Below are positions 1 through 5,460 of a stretch of DNA of 5,485 nucleotides, in pieces (position 1 is the stretch's first letter; each line of letters opens with the position of its first letter). The position numbers were made by a program, and so were the translations under genes. Source of the DNA: Chloroflexota bacterium (GTDB taxonomy: Bacteria; Chloroflexota; Anaerolineae; Anaerolineales; UBA11858); assembly GCA_003513015.1 (NCBI GenBank), contig DOTA01000501.1:1-5485 (forward strand). Direction: 5' to 3'. The notes beneath the pieces were generated by a model, which was not told where the DNA came from, did not search any database, and worked only from the letters and a program-made list of their open reading frames with translations.

Positions 1-101
1 TGAGCATAACGACGCTTAGAACCACCCAAAACATGGATGACAAGCAACTCGCGCCCACCGGTATTATCCGCTATCTTGATTCGAGATTCTTGTTGGATCA
101 T
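1..101 (-). CDS. rplN: 50S ribosomal protein L14, N-terminal part (runs off left edge)
   Basis: The 33 complete codons read [19 protein letters not shown] and continue through a [10 protein letters not shown] stretch. This matches the L14 start (MIQ-x-x-[ST]-x-L-x-[VA]ADN[ST]G, then VLGGSxRRYA). L14 is a five-stranded beta-barrel protein of the 50S subunit that binds 23S rRNA at the subunit interface; it is normally about 122 residues, so roughly three quarters lies outside the window. The ATG overlaps the rpsQ stop as ATGA, so translation is probably coupled to S17. A GAGGAA SD sits at 110-115, inside the last rpsQ codons. The second residue of the usual SGAR/TGAK motif is Gly here (TGGR), a mild variation. 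The identity is secure from both sequence and position. Confidence 0.95.
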   Translation of the reverse strand, partial: MIQQESRIKIADNTGGRELLVIHVLGGSKRRYA

Positions 102-106
102 GCTTC
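98..106 (-). repeat. Junction motif GAAGCATGA, copy 3 (rpsQ/rplN)
   Basis: This nonamer contains the last two codons of rpsQ (Glu-Ala), its TGA, and the overlapping rplN ATG. The same nine bases occur at the two preceding junctions, at 379-387 and 588-596. Confidence 0.8.
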
Positions 107-382
107 AACTTCCTCTACCACTTCGGGTTCTTGAGCGCTGATATCACTCGACAAGATTTGTTCCACCATCCAGCGCTTATTTTTAGAAAGCGGCTGGCTT
201 TCCACAATCACGACTTTATCGCCAAGTTGGCAATCTAATTCATCGTGGGCCATATAGCGCTTATTGCTGGAAACAACTTTCTTGTAAAGACGGTGGCGGT
301 AAGTGCTGCTCACTTCGACAACAACCGTCTTTTGCATTTTATTGCTCACAACAACACCAGTCAATCGACGACGATTGTTCAT
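98..382 (-). CDS. rpsQ: 30S ribosomal protein S17
   Basis: This 94-residue protein has the S17 OB-fold pattern: [18 protein letters not shown] at about residues 7-24, then [16 protein letters not shown] (33-48) and the [19 protein letters not shown] stretch (53-71). S17 is a primary 16S rRNA binder that helps early assembly of the 30S body. The core ends near residue 78. An acidic tail follows ([12 protein letters not shown]), making it somewhat longer than the roughly 84-87 residues of common homologues. The start ATG overlaps the rpmC stop (ATGA). An AAGG SD lies at 389-392, six nt upstream and inside rpmC. The tail codons also carry the SD for rplN, which may explain part of their composition. 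Confidence 0.97.
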   Translation of the reverse strand: MNNRRRLTGVVVSNKMQKTVVVEVSSTYRHRLYKKVVSSNKRYMAHDELDCQLGDKVVIVESQPLSKNKRWMVEQILSSDISAQEPEVVEEVEA

Positions 383-387
383 GCTTC
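379..387 (-). repeat. Junction motif GAAGCATGA, copy 2 (rpmC/rpsQ)
   Basis: Identical nonamer at the L29/S17 junction. On the plus strand, the bases continuing from it (CAxCTTCC) are also shared with the rpsQ/rplN copy, so those two match at 16 of 17 positions. Confidence 0.8.
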
Positions 388-591
388 ACCTTCCAATGCC
401 GCTTCGCGGGCGCGCTCATTGATAATTGTTTCCAAACGAGCAATTAAGCGCCGGGTTTCGCGAAGGCGGGTATAGTCCACCAGTTCACCTGTGGCTTGTT
501 GAAAGCGAAGTTTCATCAACTCTTCGCGAGTGTCATCCAGCCGATTGCGAATCTGGTCTGTCGATAATTTACGAATCTCTGCCGATTTCAT
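379..591 (-). CDS. rpmC: 50S ribosomal protein L29
   Basis: This 70-residue protein is a long helical hairpin typical of L29. It has [14 protein letters not shown] at the start, the conserved [15 protein letters not shown] core at about residues 23-37, and [20 protein letters not shown] at 41-60. L29 sits at the exit of the peptide tunnel next to L23 and contributes to the docking area for nascent-chain factors. Length is normal for the family (about 60-70). The ATG overlaps the rplP stop by four bases, and an AGGAG SD lies at 599-603, seven nt upstream and inside the last rplP codons. Its own stop overlaps the rpsQ start in the same way, so L16, L29 and S17 are probably translated as a coupled series. 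Confidence 0.97.
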   Translation of the reverse strand: MKSAEIRKLSTDQIRNRLDDTREELMKLRFQQATGELVDYTRLRETRRLIARLETIINERAREAALEGEA

Positions 592-596
592 GCTTC
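588..596 (-). repeat. Junction motif GAAGCATGA, copy 1 (rplP/rpmC)
   Basis: Identical nonamer at the L16/L29 junction, giving the Glu-Ala-stop end of L16 and the overlapping rpmC start. Confidence 0.8.
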
Positions 597-1016
597 TTCT
601 CCTACAACTTCGCGCTGGACGATTTTTGTCTTGATCGACAATTTATAGGAGGCCAAACGCAGAGCTTCTTTGGCTACATCATCAGGAACGCCGCCACCGA
701 TTTCGAACATAATCCGACCCGGTTTTACAACGGCCGCCCAAAATTCGACGCTGCCTTTTCCCTTACCCATGCGGCTTTCTGCAGCACGCTTGGTAATCGG
801 TTTATCCGGGAAAACGCGGATCCAAACTTTCCCACGGCGCTTCATTTGGCGCACCATCGCACGACGAGCAGATTCGAGCTGACGGGCAGAAACCCATCCG
901 GGTTCCAGGGCTTGAAGTCCGAAATCACCAAAATGGACATCAGCGCCACGACTTGCCTTACCCTTCATGCGGCCGCGCATTTGCTTACGATATTTGACAC
1001 GCTTTGGCATCAACAT
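588..1016 (-). CDS. rplP: 50S ribosomal protein L16
   Basis: This 142-residue protein has the L16 signature start [20 protein letters not shown], the [22 protein letters not shown] block (32-53), [12 protein letters not shown] (65-76) and RMGKGKG (82-88). L16 is a late-assembling 50S protein that contacts the A-site tRNA elbow. Arg82 corresponds to the Arg81 of E. coli L16 that is hydroxylated by YcfD in that species. There are two in-frame ATGs, at codons 1 and 3. The first is chosen because the AGAGG SD at 1026-1030 is nine nt from it but 15 nt from the second, and because ML-x-PKR is the usual family start. A run of three Gly at 107-109 ([10 protein letters not shown]) appears one residue longer than the common FE-x-x-GV form. 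Confidence 0.97.
   Translation of the reverse strand: MLMPKRVKYRKQMRGRMKGKASRGADVHFGDFGLQALEPGWVSARQLESARRAMVRQMKRRGKVWIRVFPDKPITKRAAESRMGKGKGSVEFWAAVVKPGRIMFEIGGGVPDDVAKEALRLASYKLSIKTKIVQREVVGEEA
599..603 (-). promoter_or_regulatory. Shine-Dalgarno of rpmC inside rplP
   Basis: AGGAG is formed by the Val-Gly-Glu codons at the end of L16 and is seven nt from the rpmC ATG, which overlaps the rplP stop. Confidence 0.75.
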
Positions 1017-1025
1017 AGTTGAAAA

Positions 1026-1030
1026 CCTCT
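1026..1030 (-). promoter_or_regulatory. Shine-Dalgarno of rplP that decides its start
   Basis: AGAGG is nine nt from the ATG at 1016 and 15 nt from the in-frame ATG at 1010. The spacing favours the upstream codon, giving MLMPKR rather than MPKR. Confidence 0.7.
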
Positions 1031-1066
1031 TTCTTTCATCAATTTCCAGTTACCGTTGCGAGTGAG

Positions 1067-1744
1067 TTACTCGCTGACGTAAACGCCTTCGGTAGCTTGC
1101 GGTTTCTCTTCTACCTGGGGTAAGACTTCACCTTTGTACACCCACACCTTTACACCGATACGTCCATAGGTGGTCAGTGCTTCGGCCAGAGCATAATCAA
1201 TGTCGGCCCTTAGGGTTTGGCGAGGCACACGCCCTTCGCGCATGTGTACGGTGCGAGCCATTTCGGCCCCGGCCAAACGACCGGAGACCTGAACGCGAAT
1301 GCCTTCAGCACCCTGGCGCATCGCTTGCTGGATGGCACGCTTCATGGCGCGCGAGAAGCTAATACGACGATCTAATTGACCAGCAATATTTTCAGCAACC
1401 AAATAAGCGTCAAGATCGGGGGATTTAATTTCCTTGATTTCAAGGTCGATCTTTTTACCTACCAAAGCCTCAAGTTTATTGCGGACAATTTTGACATTCT
1501 CGCCCTTGCGGCCGATGAGCACACCCGGCTTAGCGGTGTGAACAATCACCTTTACCTTACCAGGGAAGCGTTCTACTTCAACACGAGATACGCCCGCGCG
1601 TGCGGCTTCTTTGCGAACTAAATTACGAATTTCAAAATCTTGATGAAGCTGTTGAACGTAATTATCGCCTTCGGCGTACCAGCGGCCATCCCATGTCTTA
1701 TTTACTTTCAGACGAAAACCAATTGGATTAACTTTGCGACCCAT
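1067..1744 (-). CDS. rpsC: 30S ribosomal protein S3
   Basis: This 225-residue protein starts MGRKVNPIGFRLKVNKTWDGRW, the family-typical N-terminus (usually MGQK-x-[NH]P-x-G-x-R). A type II KH domain follows, with the GxxG loop as GRKG at 78-81 in VLIGRKGENVKIV. The C-terminal domain contains ISFSRAMKRAIQQAMRQGAEGIRVQVSGRLAGAEMAR and GRIGVKVWVYKGE. S3 lies on the 30S head, lines the mRNA entry channel and contributes to the ribosomal helicase activity through basic residues in the region after the KH domain. The tail after the core (QVEEKPQATEGVYVSE) is variable in the family. An AGGAG SD at 1750-1754 is five nt from the ATG. It is preceded by a 40-nt gap after rplV and followed by a 50-nt gap before rplP. 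Confidence 0.98.
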   Translation of the reverse strand: MGRKVNPIGFRLKVNKTWDGRWYAEGDNYVQQLHQDFEIRNLVRKEAARAGVSRVEVERFPGKVKVIVHTAKPGVLIGRKGENVKIVRNKLEALVGKKIDLEIKEIKSPDLDAYLVAENIAGQLDRRISFSRAMKRAIQQAMRQGAEGIRVQVSGRLAGAEMARTVHMREGRVPRQTLRADIDYALAEALTTYGRIGVKVWVYKGEVLPQVEEKPQATEGVYVSE

Positions 1745-1784
1745 AATTTCTCCTGGTGTCTAATCTTTCAGACTTTATGAATCC

Positions 1785-2126
1785 TCAATCCCGTTCTCGA
1801 AGGACGACGGTAATATGCGAGGAGCGGCGCAGCCACGGCTTGAAACGACCGCGGGCACCAAAGCGGCGCCATTTGCGGGTTGGGCCTTCATCAGCGAAAA
1901 TGCGATAAATGTAAAGATCATCGCGGCTGACGCCAAAGTTTTCCTCTGCATTGGCCATTGCGGATGCAATTACCTTCGATACAGGTTGAGCAGCCTGATT
2001 GGGCACGAACTTCAAGGTGGTCAAGGCTTCTTGAACATCCTTACCGCGCACCAGATCTACAACCAGGCGTACTTTCTGAGAAGAAATCGGGATATGGCGT
2101 GCATAAGCATGAATATCTTCTGCCAT
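1785..2126 (-). CDS. rplV: 50S ribosomal protein L22
   Basis: This 113-residue protein has normal family length (about 110). The globular domain shows ISSQKVRLVVDLVRGKDVQEAL (14-35) and VSKVIASAMANAEEN (49-63). The extended beta-hairpin that reaches into the peptide exit tunnel is IFADEGPTRKWRRFGARGRFKPWLRRSSHITVV, about 76-108. In other bacteria this hairpin helps form the tunnel constriction, and changes in it alter macrolide response; the hairpin here is full length, with no deletion visible. The gene begins three nt after the rpsS stop. Its AGGAG SD at 2137-2141 lies within the final Arg/Lys codons of rpsS, which implies coupled translation with S19. Confidence 0.98.
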   Translation of the reverse strand: MAEDIHAYARHIPISSQKVRLVVDLVRGKDVQEALTTLKFVPNQAAQPVSKVIASAMANAEENFGVSRDDLYIYRIFADEGPTRKWRRFGARGRFKPWLRRSSHITVVLRERD

Positions 2127-2129
2127 GGC

Positions 2130-2405
2130 TTACTTTCTCCTCTTCTTTTCAACAACATGGCCACGGAATGTGCGAGTAGGCGCAAATTCACCCAGGCGGT
2201 GTCCGACCATGTTTTCAGTAACGTAAATCGGCACATGACGGCGGCCATCATGGACAGCAACCGTGTGACCCACCATTTGGGGGAAGATCACGCTGGCCCG
2301 GCTCCATGTGCGGATCACCGTTTTCTCGCCACGTTCATTCATGGCTTCGATTTTCTTGAGCAGTTTCGGGCTTACGAAGGGCCCTTTCTTCAGAGATCGT
2401 GACAT
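2130..2405 (-). CDS. rpsS: 30S ribosomal protein S19
   Basis: This 91-residue protein is a full-length S19. It begins [11 protein letters not shown], has [27 protein letters not shown] in the middle (29-55), and carries the signature [24 protein letters not shown] at 57-80, ending in a basic EKKRRK tail. S19 sits on the 30S head, forms a complex with S13, and takes part in intersubunit bridges near the A and P sites. The ATG has an AGGAG SD at 2416-2420, ten nt upstream, in the 38-nt gap after rplB. The tail codons aag-agg-aga-aag double as the SD for rplV. Confidence 0.98.
   Translation of the reverse strand: MSRSLKKGPFVSPKLLKKIEAMNERGEKTVIRTWSRASVIFPQMVGHTVAVHDGRRHVPIYVTENMVGHRLGEFAPTRTFRGHVVEKKRRK
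2137..2141 (-). promoter_or_regulatory. Shine-Dalgarno of rplV inside rpsS
   Basis: AGGAG is made by the Arg-Arg codons (agg-aga) in the basic tail of S19, ten nt from the rplV ATG. The site therefore lies in translated sequence, and the S19 stop is between it and the L22 start. Confidence 0.75.
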
Positions 2406-2443
2406 CTTTCTATGTCTCCTAACTTATCGCTCTACAAAGCGAA

Positions 2444-3280
2444 CTAACGGCGCTTCCGGCCACGGCGACGGACAATGTATTTATCCGTGTCTTTATTACG
2501 ACGGGTTTTTGCACCAAGCGTTGGTTTACCCCAAGGGCTTTTTGGCCCAGGCATACCAATCGGTTGACGACCTTCGCCACCACCATGCGGATGGTCACGA
2601 GGGCTCATAGCAGTACCGCGCACGGTCGGGCGAATACCCAAATGGCGCTTCCGGCCAGCTTTACCCAGTTTAATATTGCCATGATCAAGATTACCAACTT
2701 GCCCAATAGTTGCATAGCAAGCCTGGCGTACCAGACGTACCTCGCCCGATGGCAAACGAACCTGAGCATAATCGCCCTCTTTGGCCAGCAATTGAGCAGC
2801 ACCACCAGCAGAGCGAACTAATTGGCCACCACGGCCTTCTTTTAACTCTACATTGTGGACCATGGTACCAGTAGGGATATTGCTGATCGGCAGGCTATTG
2901 CCAATACGAACTTCTGCATTCTTGCCAGAAACTACCATATCACCAACCTGCAACCCTACAGGGGCCAAGATATAACGTTTTTCACCATCCACATAATTGA
3001 GCAGTGCCAAGCGAGCAGTACGATTGGGATCGTATTCGATCGCGGCCACGCGGGCCGGGATATCAAACTTACTGCGCTTGAAATCTACAATGCGGATTTT
3101 TTGGCGGTGACCACCACCACGATGCCGGACAGTTACCCGGCCATAGGAATTGCGGCCACCACGTTTGCGCTTTTCAATAATCAGTGAGCGCTCAGGCTTA
3201 TCCTTGGTAATCTCTTCAAAGGTATAGCCAGTGCGGTCACGCATACCAGGTGTTGTCGGTTTATACTTTTTGACTGCCAT
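2444..3280 (-). CDS. rplB: 50S ribosomal protein L2
   Basis: This 278-residue protein is a complete L2 (family usually 273-280). It has the N-terminal RNA-binding OB domain with [17 protein letters not shown] at 44-60, then an SH3-like domain, and the C-terminal signature [17 protein letters not shown] ending at about 238. His230 here matches the conserved His (E. coli His229) needed for full peptidyl-transferase activity in reconstitution work. L2 is a primary 23S binder required for subunit association and tRNA positioning. The basic tail VRRRGRKRR is typical. The ATG overlaps the rplW TAA by one base (TAATG), and a GAGGGAG SD at 3288-3294 lies inside the last rplW codons, so it should be coupled to L23. 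Confidence 0.99.
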   Translation of the reverse strand: MAVKKYKPTTPGMRDRTGYTFEEITKDKPERSLIIEKRKRGGRNSYGRVTVRHRGGGHRQKIRIVDFKRSKFDIPARVAAIEYDPNRTARLALLNYVDGEKRYILAPVGLQVGDMVVSGKNAEVRIGNSLPISNIPTGTMVHNVELKEGRGGQLVRSAGGAAQLLAKEGDYAQVRLPSGEVRLVRQACYATIGQVGNLDHGNIKLGKAGRKRHLGIRPTVRGTAMSPRDHPHGGGEGRQPIGMPGPKSPWGKPTLGAKTRRNKDTDKYIVRRRGRKRR

Positions 3281-3582
3281 TACCGTACTCCCTCGAAGGC
3301 GTCAATCGTATCGCCAGCTGCTAAAGTGACAATCGCTTTTTTATAGCCACTGCGGCGAACCGACAAACGTCGGCTGCGAGCGCGACGGGTCCGCTTGGCA
3401 GGCATATTCATCACGTTGACGCGTTCCACTGTTACATCAAACAAGGTTTCTACTGCATCTTTAATCATGGTCTTGTTCGCATCCGAAGATACTTCAAAAA
3501 CATATTGATGCAATTTTACATATTGATGGCTCGATTTTTCGGTCAGCAATGGGCGTCGAAGTACATCATAAATTGTTGTCAT
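3280..3582 (-). CDS. rplW: 50S ribosomal protein L23
   Basis: This 100-residue protein carries the L23 markers: [12 protein letters not shown] at about 7-18, [35 protein letters not shown] (26-60), and a basic loop ([24 protein letters not shown]) before the last strand. L23 sits beside the exit tunnel and is the docking point for trigger factor and SRP; the acidic stretch near the end of the second block (around Glu53) is in the expected region for that contact. Length is normal. It starts 13 nt after the rplD stop, and nearly all of that gap is a purine-rich SD stretch (GGGGAGAGG, 3588-3596). Its end overlaps the start of rplB. Confidence 0.97.
   Translation of the reverse strand: MTTIYDVLRRPLLTEKSSHQYVKLHQYVFEVSSDANKTMIKDAVETLFDVTVERVNVMNMPAKRTRRARSRRLSVRRSGYKKAIVTLAAGDTIDAFEGVR
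3288..3294 (-). promoter_or_regulatory. Shine-Dalgarno of rplB inside rplW
   Basis: GAGGGAG is formed by the Glu-Gly-Val codons at the end of rplW, seven nt from the rplB ATG. With the TAATG overlap, this points to coupled L23/L2 translation. Confidence 0.75.
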
Positions 3583-3595
3583 GATTACCTCTCCC

Positions 3596-4225
3596 CTATC
3601 CCAGATGTTCTGAAATCACATCCAATGCCTTGAGCGGCAGGATGATCTTATCGTAACCCAGCAAATCCCGGACATTCAGGTAATTCACTAGAATGGTTTT
3701 AGCTTCTGGCAAATTCCGGGTTGAGATTTCCACCACGCTGTAGGTATTGCTTTTCTCTGGGATTAAGATCAGAGCACTGGCATCACCCACCAAACGTTCT
3801 AGGGCTTGGGCCATCAAGCGGGTTTTGGTCTCCGGCAGGGTTAGTTCATCCAAAACCACAATGGCTTCAGCAGCGGCTTTACTAGAGAGAGCCGAGCGCA
3901 GAGCTGCCTGGCGCATTTTGCGAGGCATTCTCTTGGCATAATCGCGAGGCTTTGGTGTATGAATCTTGCCACCACCAACCCATTGGGCTGCGCGGGTTGA
4001 GCCTTGGCGGGCACGCCCGGTGCCTTTTTGACGCCATGGCTTACGGCCGCCACCAGAAACTTCATGCCGGGTTTTGGTACTGTGCGTCCCCAGACGAGCA
4101 TTCGCCATTTGGCGAATATAGGCCTGGTGCATTAGATCTACATTGACGGTGGTTTCGAAGATGTTAGCAGGCAACTCAACTGCATCAACCTTCTTACCTT
4201 CCATATTGAAGACATCTACATTCAT
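3596..4225 (-). CDS. rplD: 50S ribosomal protein L4
   Basis: This 209-residue protein is a typical L4/L1e family member. The N-terminus gives MNVDVFNMEGKKVDAVELP and ANIFETTVNVDLMHQAYIRQMANARLGTHSTKTR. The long tunnel-reaching loop follows with the conserved KPWRQKGTGRAR at 62-73 and a GGGKIHTPKPRDYAKRMPRKMR segment to about 105. The rest is the Rossmann-like globular domain. L4 binds 23S domain I and lines the exit tunnel opposite L22. In E. coli L4 also represses its own operon through the mRNA leader; whether that happens here is unknown, as no leader of that kind can be recognised by eye. The ATG is 19 nt after rplC, with a GGAG SD at 4236-4239. Confidence 0.98.
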   Translation of the reverse strand: MNVDVFNMEGKKVDAVELPANIFETTVNVDLMHQAYIRQMANARLGTHSTKTRHEVSGGGRKPWRQKGTGRARQGSTRAAQWVGGGKIHTPKPRDYAKRMPRKMRQAALRSALSSKAAAEAIVVLDELTLPETKTRLMAQALERLVGDASALILIPEKSNTYSVVEISTRNLPEAKTILVNYLNVRDLLGYDKIILPLKALDVISEHLG

Positions 4226-4244
4226 GATTGATTTGCTCCAAACG

Positions 4245-4874
4245 CTATTGTTTGCGCGCTTCCTTGATTACCAGCAAGCCGCCTTTGGAACCAGGGACTG
4301 CCCCACGCACACCAATCAGGTTGCGTTCTGCATCAACCAGCACGATTTTCAAATTTTGGGAGGTTACCCGTCGGTTGCCCATATGACCCGGCATACGCTT
4401 CCCTTTGAAAACACGCGCAGTTCCAGATGTGGCGCCAATGGAACCCGTAGCACGCTGACGATCGGATTGACCATGGGTTTTGGGACCACCCGCAAATCCA
4501 TGGCGCTTTACGACACCTGCGAAACCACGACCTTTGCTGGTACCTGTGATATCTACATGATCACCCACTTCAAACACACCCACAGTCAATTGGTCACCTT
4601 CGGCGAGATCCGCATTTTTGGTACGGAACTCACGCAAATAGCGCAACGGTGCTAAATCGTTACGCTTGAGGTGCCCGAGTTGACCACTGGTGAGGCGCTT
4701 GGGTTTTACTTCACCGAAACCCAACTGTACCGCGGCATACCCATCGGTTGTCGCTTGACGAATTTGGGTAACATAGCAAGGCCCAGCTTCAATGATCGTG
4801 ACGGGAATAGCCGTACCACTATCATCGAAAATCTGGGTCATGCCGATTTTCTTGCCAAGTAGCCCTTTTAACAT
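4245..4874 (-). CDS. rplC: 50S ribosomal protein L3
   Basis: This 209-residue protein is a complete L3. It shows [20 protein letters not shown] at the start, [16 protein letters not shown] text ([20 protein letters not shown]) at 108-127, [19 protein letters not shown] at 129-147, [17 protein letters not shown] at 155-171, and GAVPGSKGG near the end. L3 nucleates early 50S assembly, and its central extension reaches towards the peptidyl-transferase centre. Gln150 of E. coli L3, methylated by PrmB there, is Ser150 here, within ATSGTA, so that modification is not expected. The gene opens the main ribosomal-protein block, following a 266-nt non-coding gap after rpsJ. An AGGAG SD at 4885-4889 is ten nt from the ATG. 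Confidence 0.98.
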   Translation of the reverse strand: MLKGLLGKKIGMTQIFDDSGTAIPVTIIEAGPCYVTQIRQATTDGYAAVQLGFGEVKPKRLTSGQLGHLKRNDLAPLRYLREFRTKNADLAEGDQLTVGVFEVGDHVDITGTSKGRGFAGVVKRHGFAGGPKTHGQSDRQRATGSIGATSGTARVFKGKRMPGHMGNRRVTSQNLKIVLVDAERNLIGVRGAVPGSKGGLLVIKEARKQ

Positions 4875-4884
4875 ACTCGATTTT

Positions 4885-4889
4885 CTCCT
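4885..4889 (-). promoter_or_regulatory. Shine-Dalgarno site of rplC
   Basis: AGGAG on the minus strand lies ten nt before the rplC ATG. It immediately follows a short AT-rich inverted repeat, GAAAT-N7-ATTTC (4890-4906), that could form a weak hairpin next to the site. This supports the ATG at 4874 and shows that L3 translation starts independently of the distant rpsJ. Confidence 0.8.
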
Positions 4890-4917
4890 GAAATTCTATA
4901 GATTTCTAGGGACTGCT

Positions 4918-4932
4918 GGTCTGGGCTAGACC
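4918..4932 (-). repeat. Short inverted repeat in the rplC leader
   Basis: GGTCT and AGACC form a perfect 5-bp stem with a 5-nt loop. The element is between the candidate promoter and the rplC SD, so it would sit near the 5' end of an rplC mRNA if that promoter is real. It is short enough to be chance; no known leader motif is recognised. Confidence 0.4.
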
Positions 4933-4934
4933 GC

Positions 4935-4962
4935 ATCATCCCTGGATAGGGCAGTCAGTCAA
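4935..4962 (-). promoter_or_regulatory. Candidate sigma70-type promoter for rplC
   Basis: On the minus strand TTGACT (4957-4962, five of six matches to the -35 consensus) is followed after 16 nt by GATGAT (4935-4940, four of six to the -10 consensus). Transcription would start near 4928, giving a leader of about 54 nt before rplC that contains the SD. The -35 lies within an imperfectly symmetric zone: GGCAG/CTGCC (4950-4969), and the left copy of GCAGTCA/TGACTGC (4951-4957 and 4989-4995). The -10 match is weak and the organism's promoter rules are unknown, so this is only a candidate. Confidence 0.3.
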
Positions 4963-4995
4963 CCCTGCCGCAGTACAGTGCATATTTTTGACTGC
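4951..4995. repeat. 7-bp inverted repeat GCAGTCA/TGACTGC overlapping the candidate -35
   Basis: GCAGTCA at 4951-4957 and its exact reverse complement TGACTGC at 4989-4995 are separated by 31 nt. The left arm touches the candidate -35 box of rplC. It could be a hairpin in a read-through transcript or a pair of protein-binding half-sites, or chance. Confidence 0.35.
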
Positions 4996-5050
4996 GAACA
5001 AGGAAGCTCTTACACTATCCCGATCAAACAATTTTATTTTCCTGTTCCAG

Positions 5051-5074
5051 CCCTGCCTCCATAAGGAGGCAGGG
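5051..5074. terminator. Strong GC-rich hairpin in the rpsJ-rplC gap (terminator, attenuator or processing site)
   Basis: A perfect 10-bp stem (CCCTGCCTCC and GGAGGCAGGG) closes a 4-nt loop. In the direction of the genes it is followed by CTGGAACAGG rather than a T-run, so it is not a textbook intrinsic terminator for rpsJ. On the opposite strand it is followed by an AT-rich TATTTATTAT. It may be an attenuator, a 3'-end stabilising structure for the tuf-rpsJ mRNA, or an RNase target. The structure is certain at sequence level; its role is not. Confidence 0.6.
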
Positions 5075-5096
5075 TATTTATTATCTGGGTTCAGGG

Positions 5097-5138
5097 AGCT
5101 TATCCTTCCCCCAAAAGGGAGCATAAGCTTTTTTCTTT
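5097..5138 (+). terminator. Hairpin plus T-tract, intrinsic terminator form on the plus strand
   Basis: AGCTTAT (5097-5103) pairs with ATAAGCT (5123-5129), and TCCC pairs with GGGA inside, with small internal bulges. On the plus strand the stem runs directly into TTTTTCTTT, the form of an intrinsic terminator. This faces against all genes in the window and ends just before the rpsJ stop, so it would halt antisense transcription heading into rpsJ. On the gene strand the same hairpin begins 11 nt after the rpsJ stop but is preceded by the A-run instead of followed by a T-run; there it could still act as a 3'-end structure. Confidence 0.5.
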
Positions 5139-5140
5139 AG

Positions 5141-5449
5141 CTAAATCTTGATCTCGATATCAACACCCGCTGGCAGGTTCAAACGCATCAACATATCAAT
5201 CGTTTTAGAATCGGGGTCCAAAACATCAATCAAACGATTATGCGTACGAACTTCGAAGTGCTCGTGCGAGTCCTTATCAATGAACGTTGAGCGGCGAACT
5301 GCAAAGCGTTCAATTTTCGTAGGCAAAGGCACAGGGCCAACCACGCGGGCACCGGTGCGCTCAGCCGTGTCAACGATACGTTTGGCTGATTGATCCAAAA
5401 CGCGATGATCGTAAGCTTTTAAGCGGATGCGTATCTTCTGCTTGGCCAT
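5141..5449 (-). CDS. rpsJ: 30S ribosomal protein S10 (NusE)
   Basis: This 102-residue protein is a full-length S10. It begins [34 protein letters not shown], then has [19 protein letters not shown] at 36-54, [13 protein letters not shown] (65-77), and [16 protein letters not shown] at the end. S10 is part of the 30S head; as NusE it also binds NusB in transcription antitermination and NusG when coupling ribosomes to RNA polymerase. The loop [14 protein letters not shown] replaces the RSPH-x-[ND]K form common elsewhere; its position near the decoding site is the region where changes affect tetracycline-class drugs in other species, but no resistance claim can be made. It begins 11 nt after tuf and is followed by the long gap, so it probably belongs to the tuf transcript. 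Confidence 0.98.
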   Translation of the reverse strand: MAKQKIRIRLKAYDHRVLDQSAKRIVDTAERTGARVVGPVPLPTKIERFAVRRSTFIDKDSHEHFEVRTHNRLIDVLDPDSKTIDMLMRLNLPAGVDIEIKI

Positions 5450-5456
5450 AAGGTTA

Positions 5457-5459
5457 CCT
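5457..5459 (-). promoter_or_regulatory. Minimal Shine-Dalgarno of rpsJ in the 11-nt tuf-rpsJ gap
   Basis: The AGG core (within CAGGT) is seven nt from the rpsJ ATG and begins two bases after the tuf stop. It is weaker than the AGGAG sites of most genes in this cluster, which fits re-initiation by ribosomes that finish tuf. Confidence 0.55.
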
Positions 5460-5460
5460 G

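Larger units (their letters stand above)
4875..5140. other. 266-nt non-coding gap between rpsJ and rplC
   Basis: This is the only sizeable gap in the window. Reading in the gene direction it holds, in order: the hairpin at 5097-5129, the perfect hairpin at 5051-5074, an AT-rich stretch near 5030-5041, the inverted repeats and candidate promoter at 4935-4995, a short hairpin at 4918-4932, and the rplC SD. A possible 62-codon reading frame on the minus strand (4936-5124) has no SD, overlaps both hairpins and resembles no protein family I know, so it is not called. The layout suggests a boundary between a str-type unit ending with rpsJ and an S10-type unit starting with rplC. Confidence 0.7.

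Noticed and set aside
426..1022. A 198-codon open frame on the plus strand opposite rplP and rpmC
   Set aside because: It lies wholly antisense to conserved ribosomal-protein genes, matches no family I recognise and has no convincing SD; it is a shadow frame.
1815..2402. A 195-codon open frame on the plus strand opposite rplV and rpsS
   Set aside because: Antisense to two intact conserved genes, with no recognisable domain; long shadow frames are expected in this kind of sequence.
4143..4655. A 170-codon open frame on the plus strand opposite rplC and rplD
   Set aside because: Antisense to L3 and L4 coding sequence, composition is a mirror of those genes, and no family is recognisable.
4936..5124. 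A 62-codon frame on the minus strand in the rpsJ-rplC gap
   Set aside because: There is no SD before its ATG, it runs through both hairpins, and the peptide resembles no known leader or ribosomal protein. A small gene cannot be excluded but is not supported.
4875..5140. An E. coli-type L4-responsive S10 leader
   Set aside because: The gap has hairpins, but I cannot recognise the specific L4-binding stem-loops, and the gap sits after rpsJ rather than before it.
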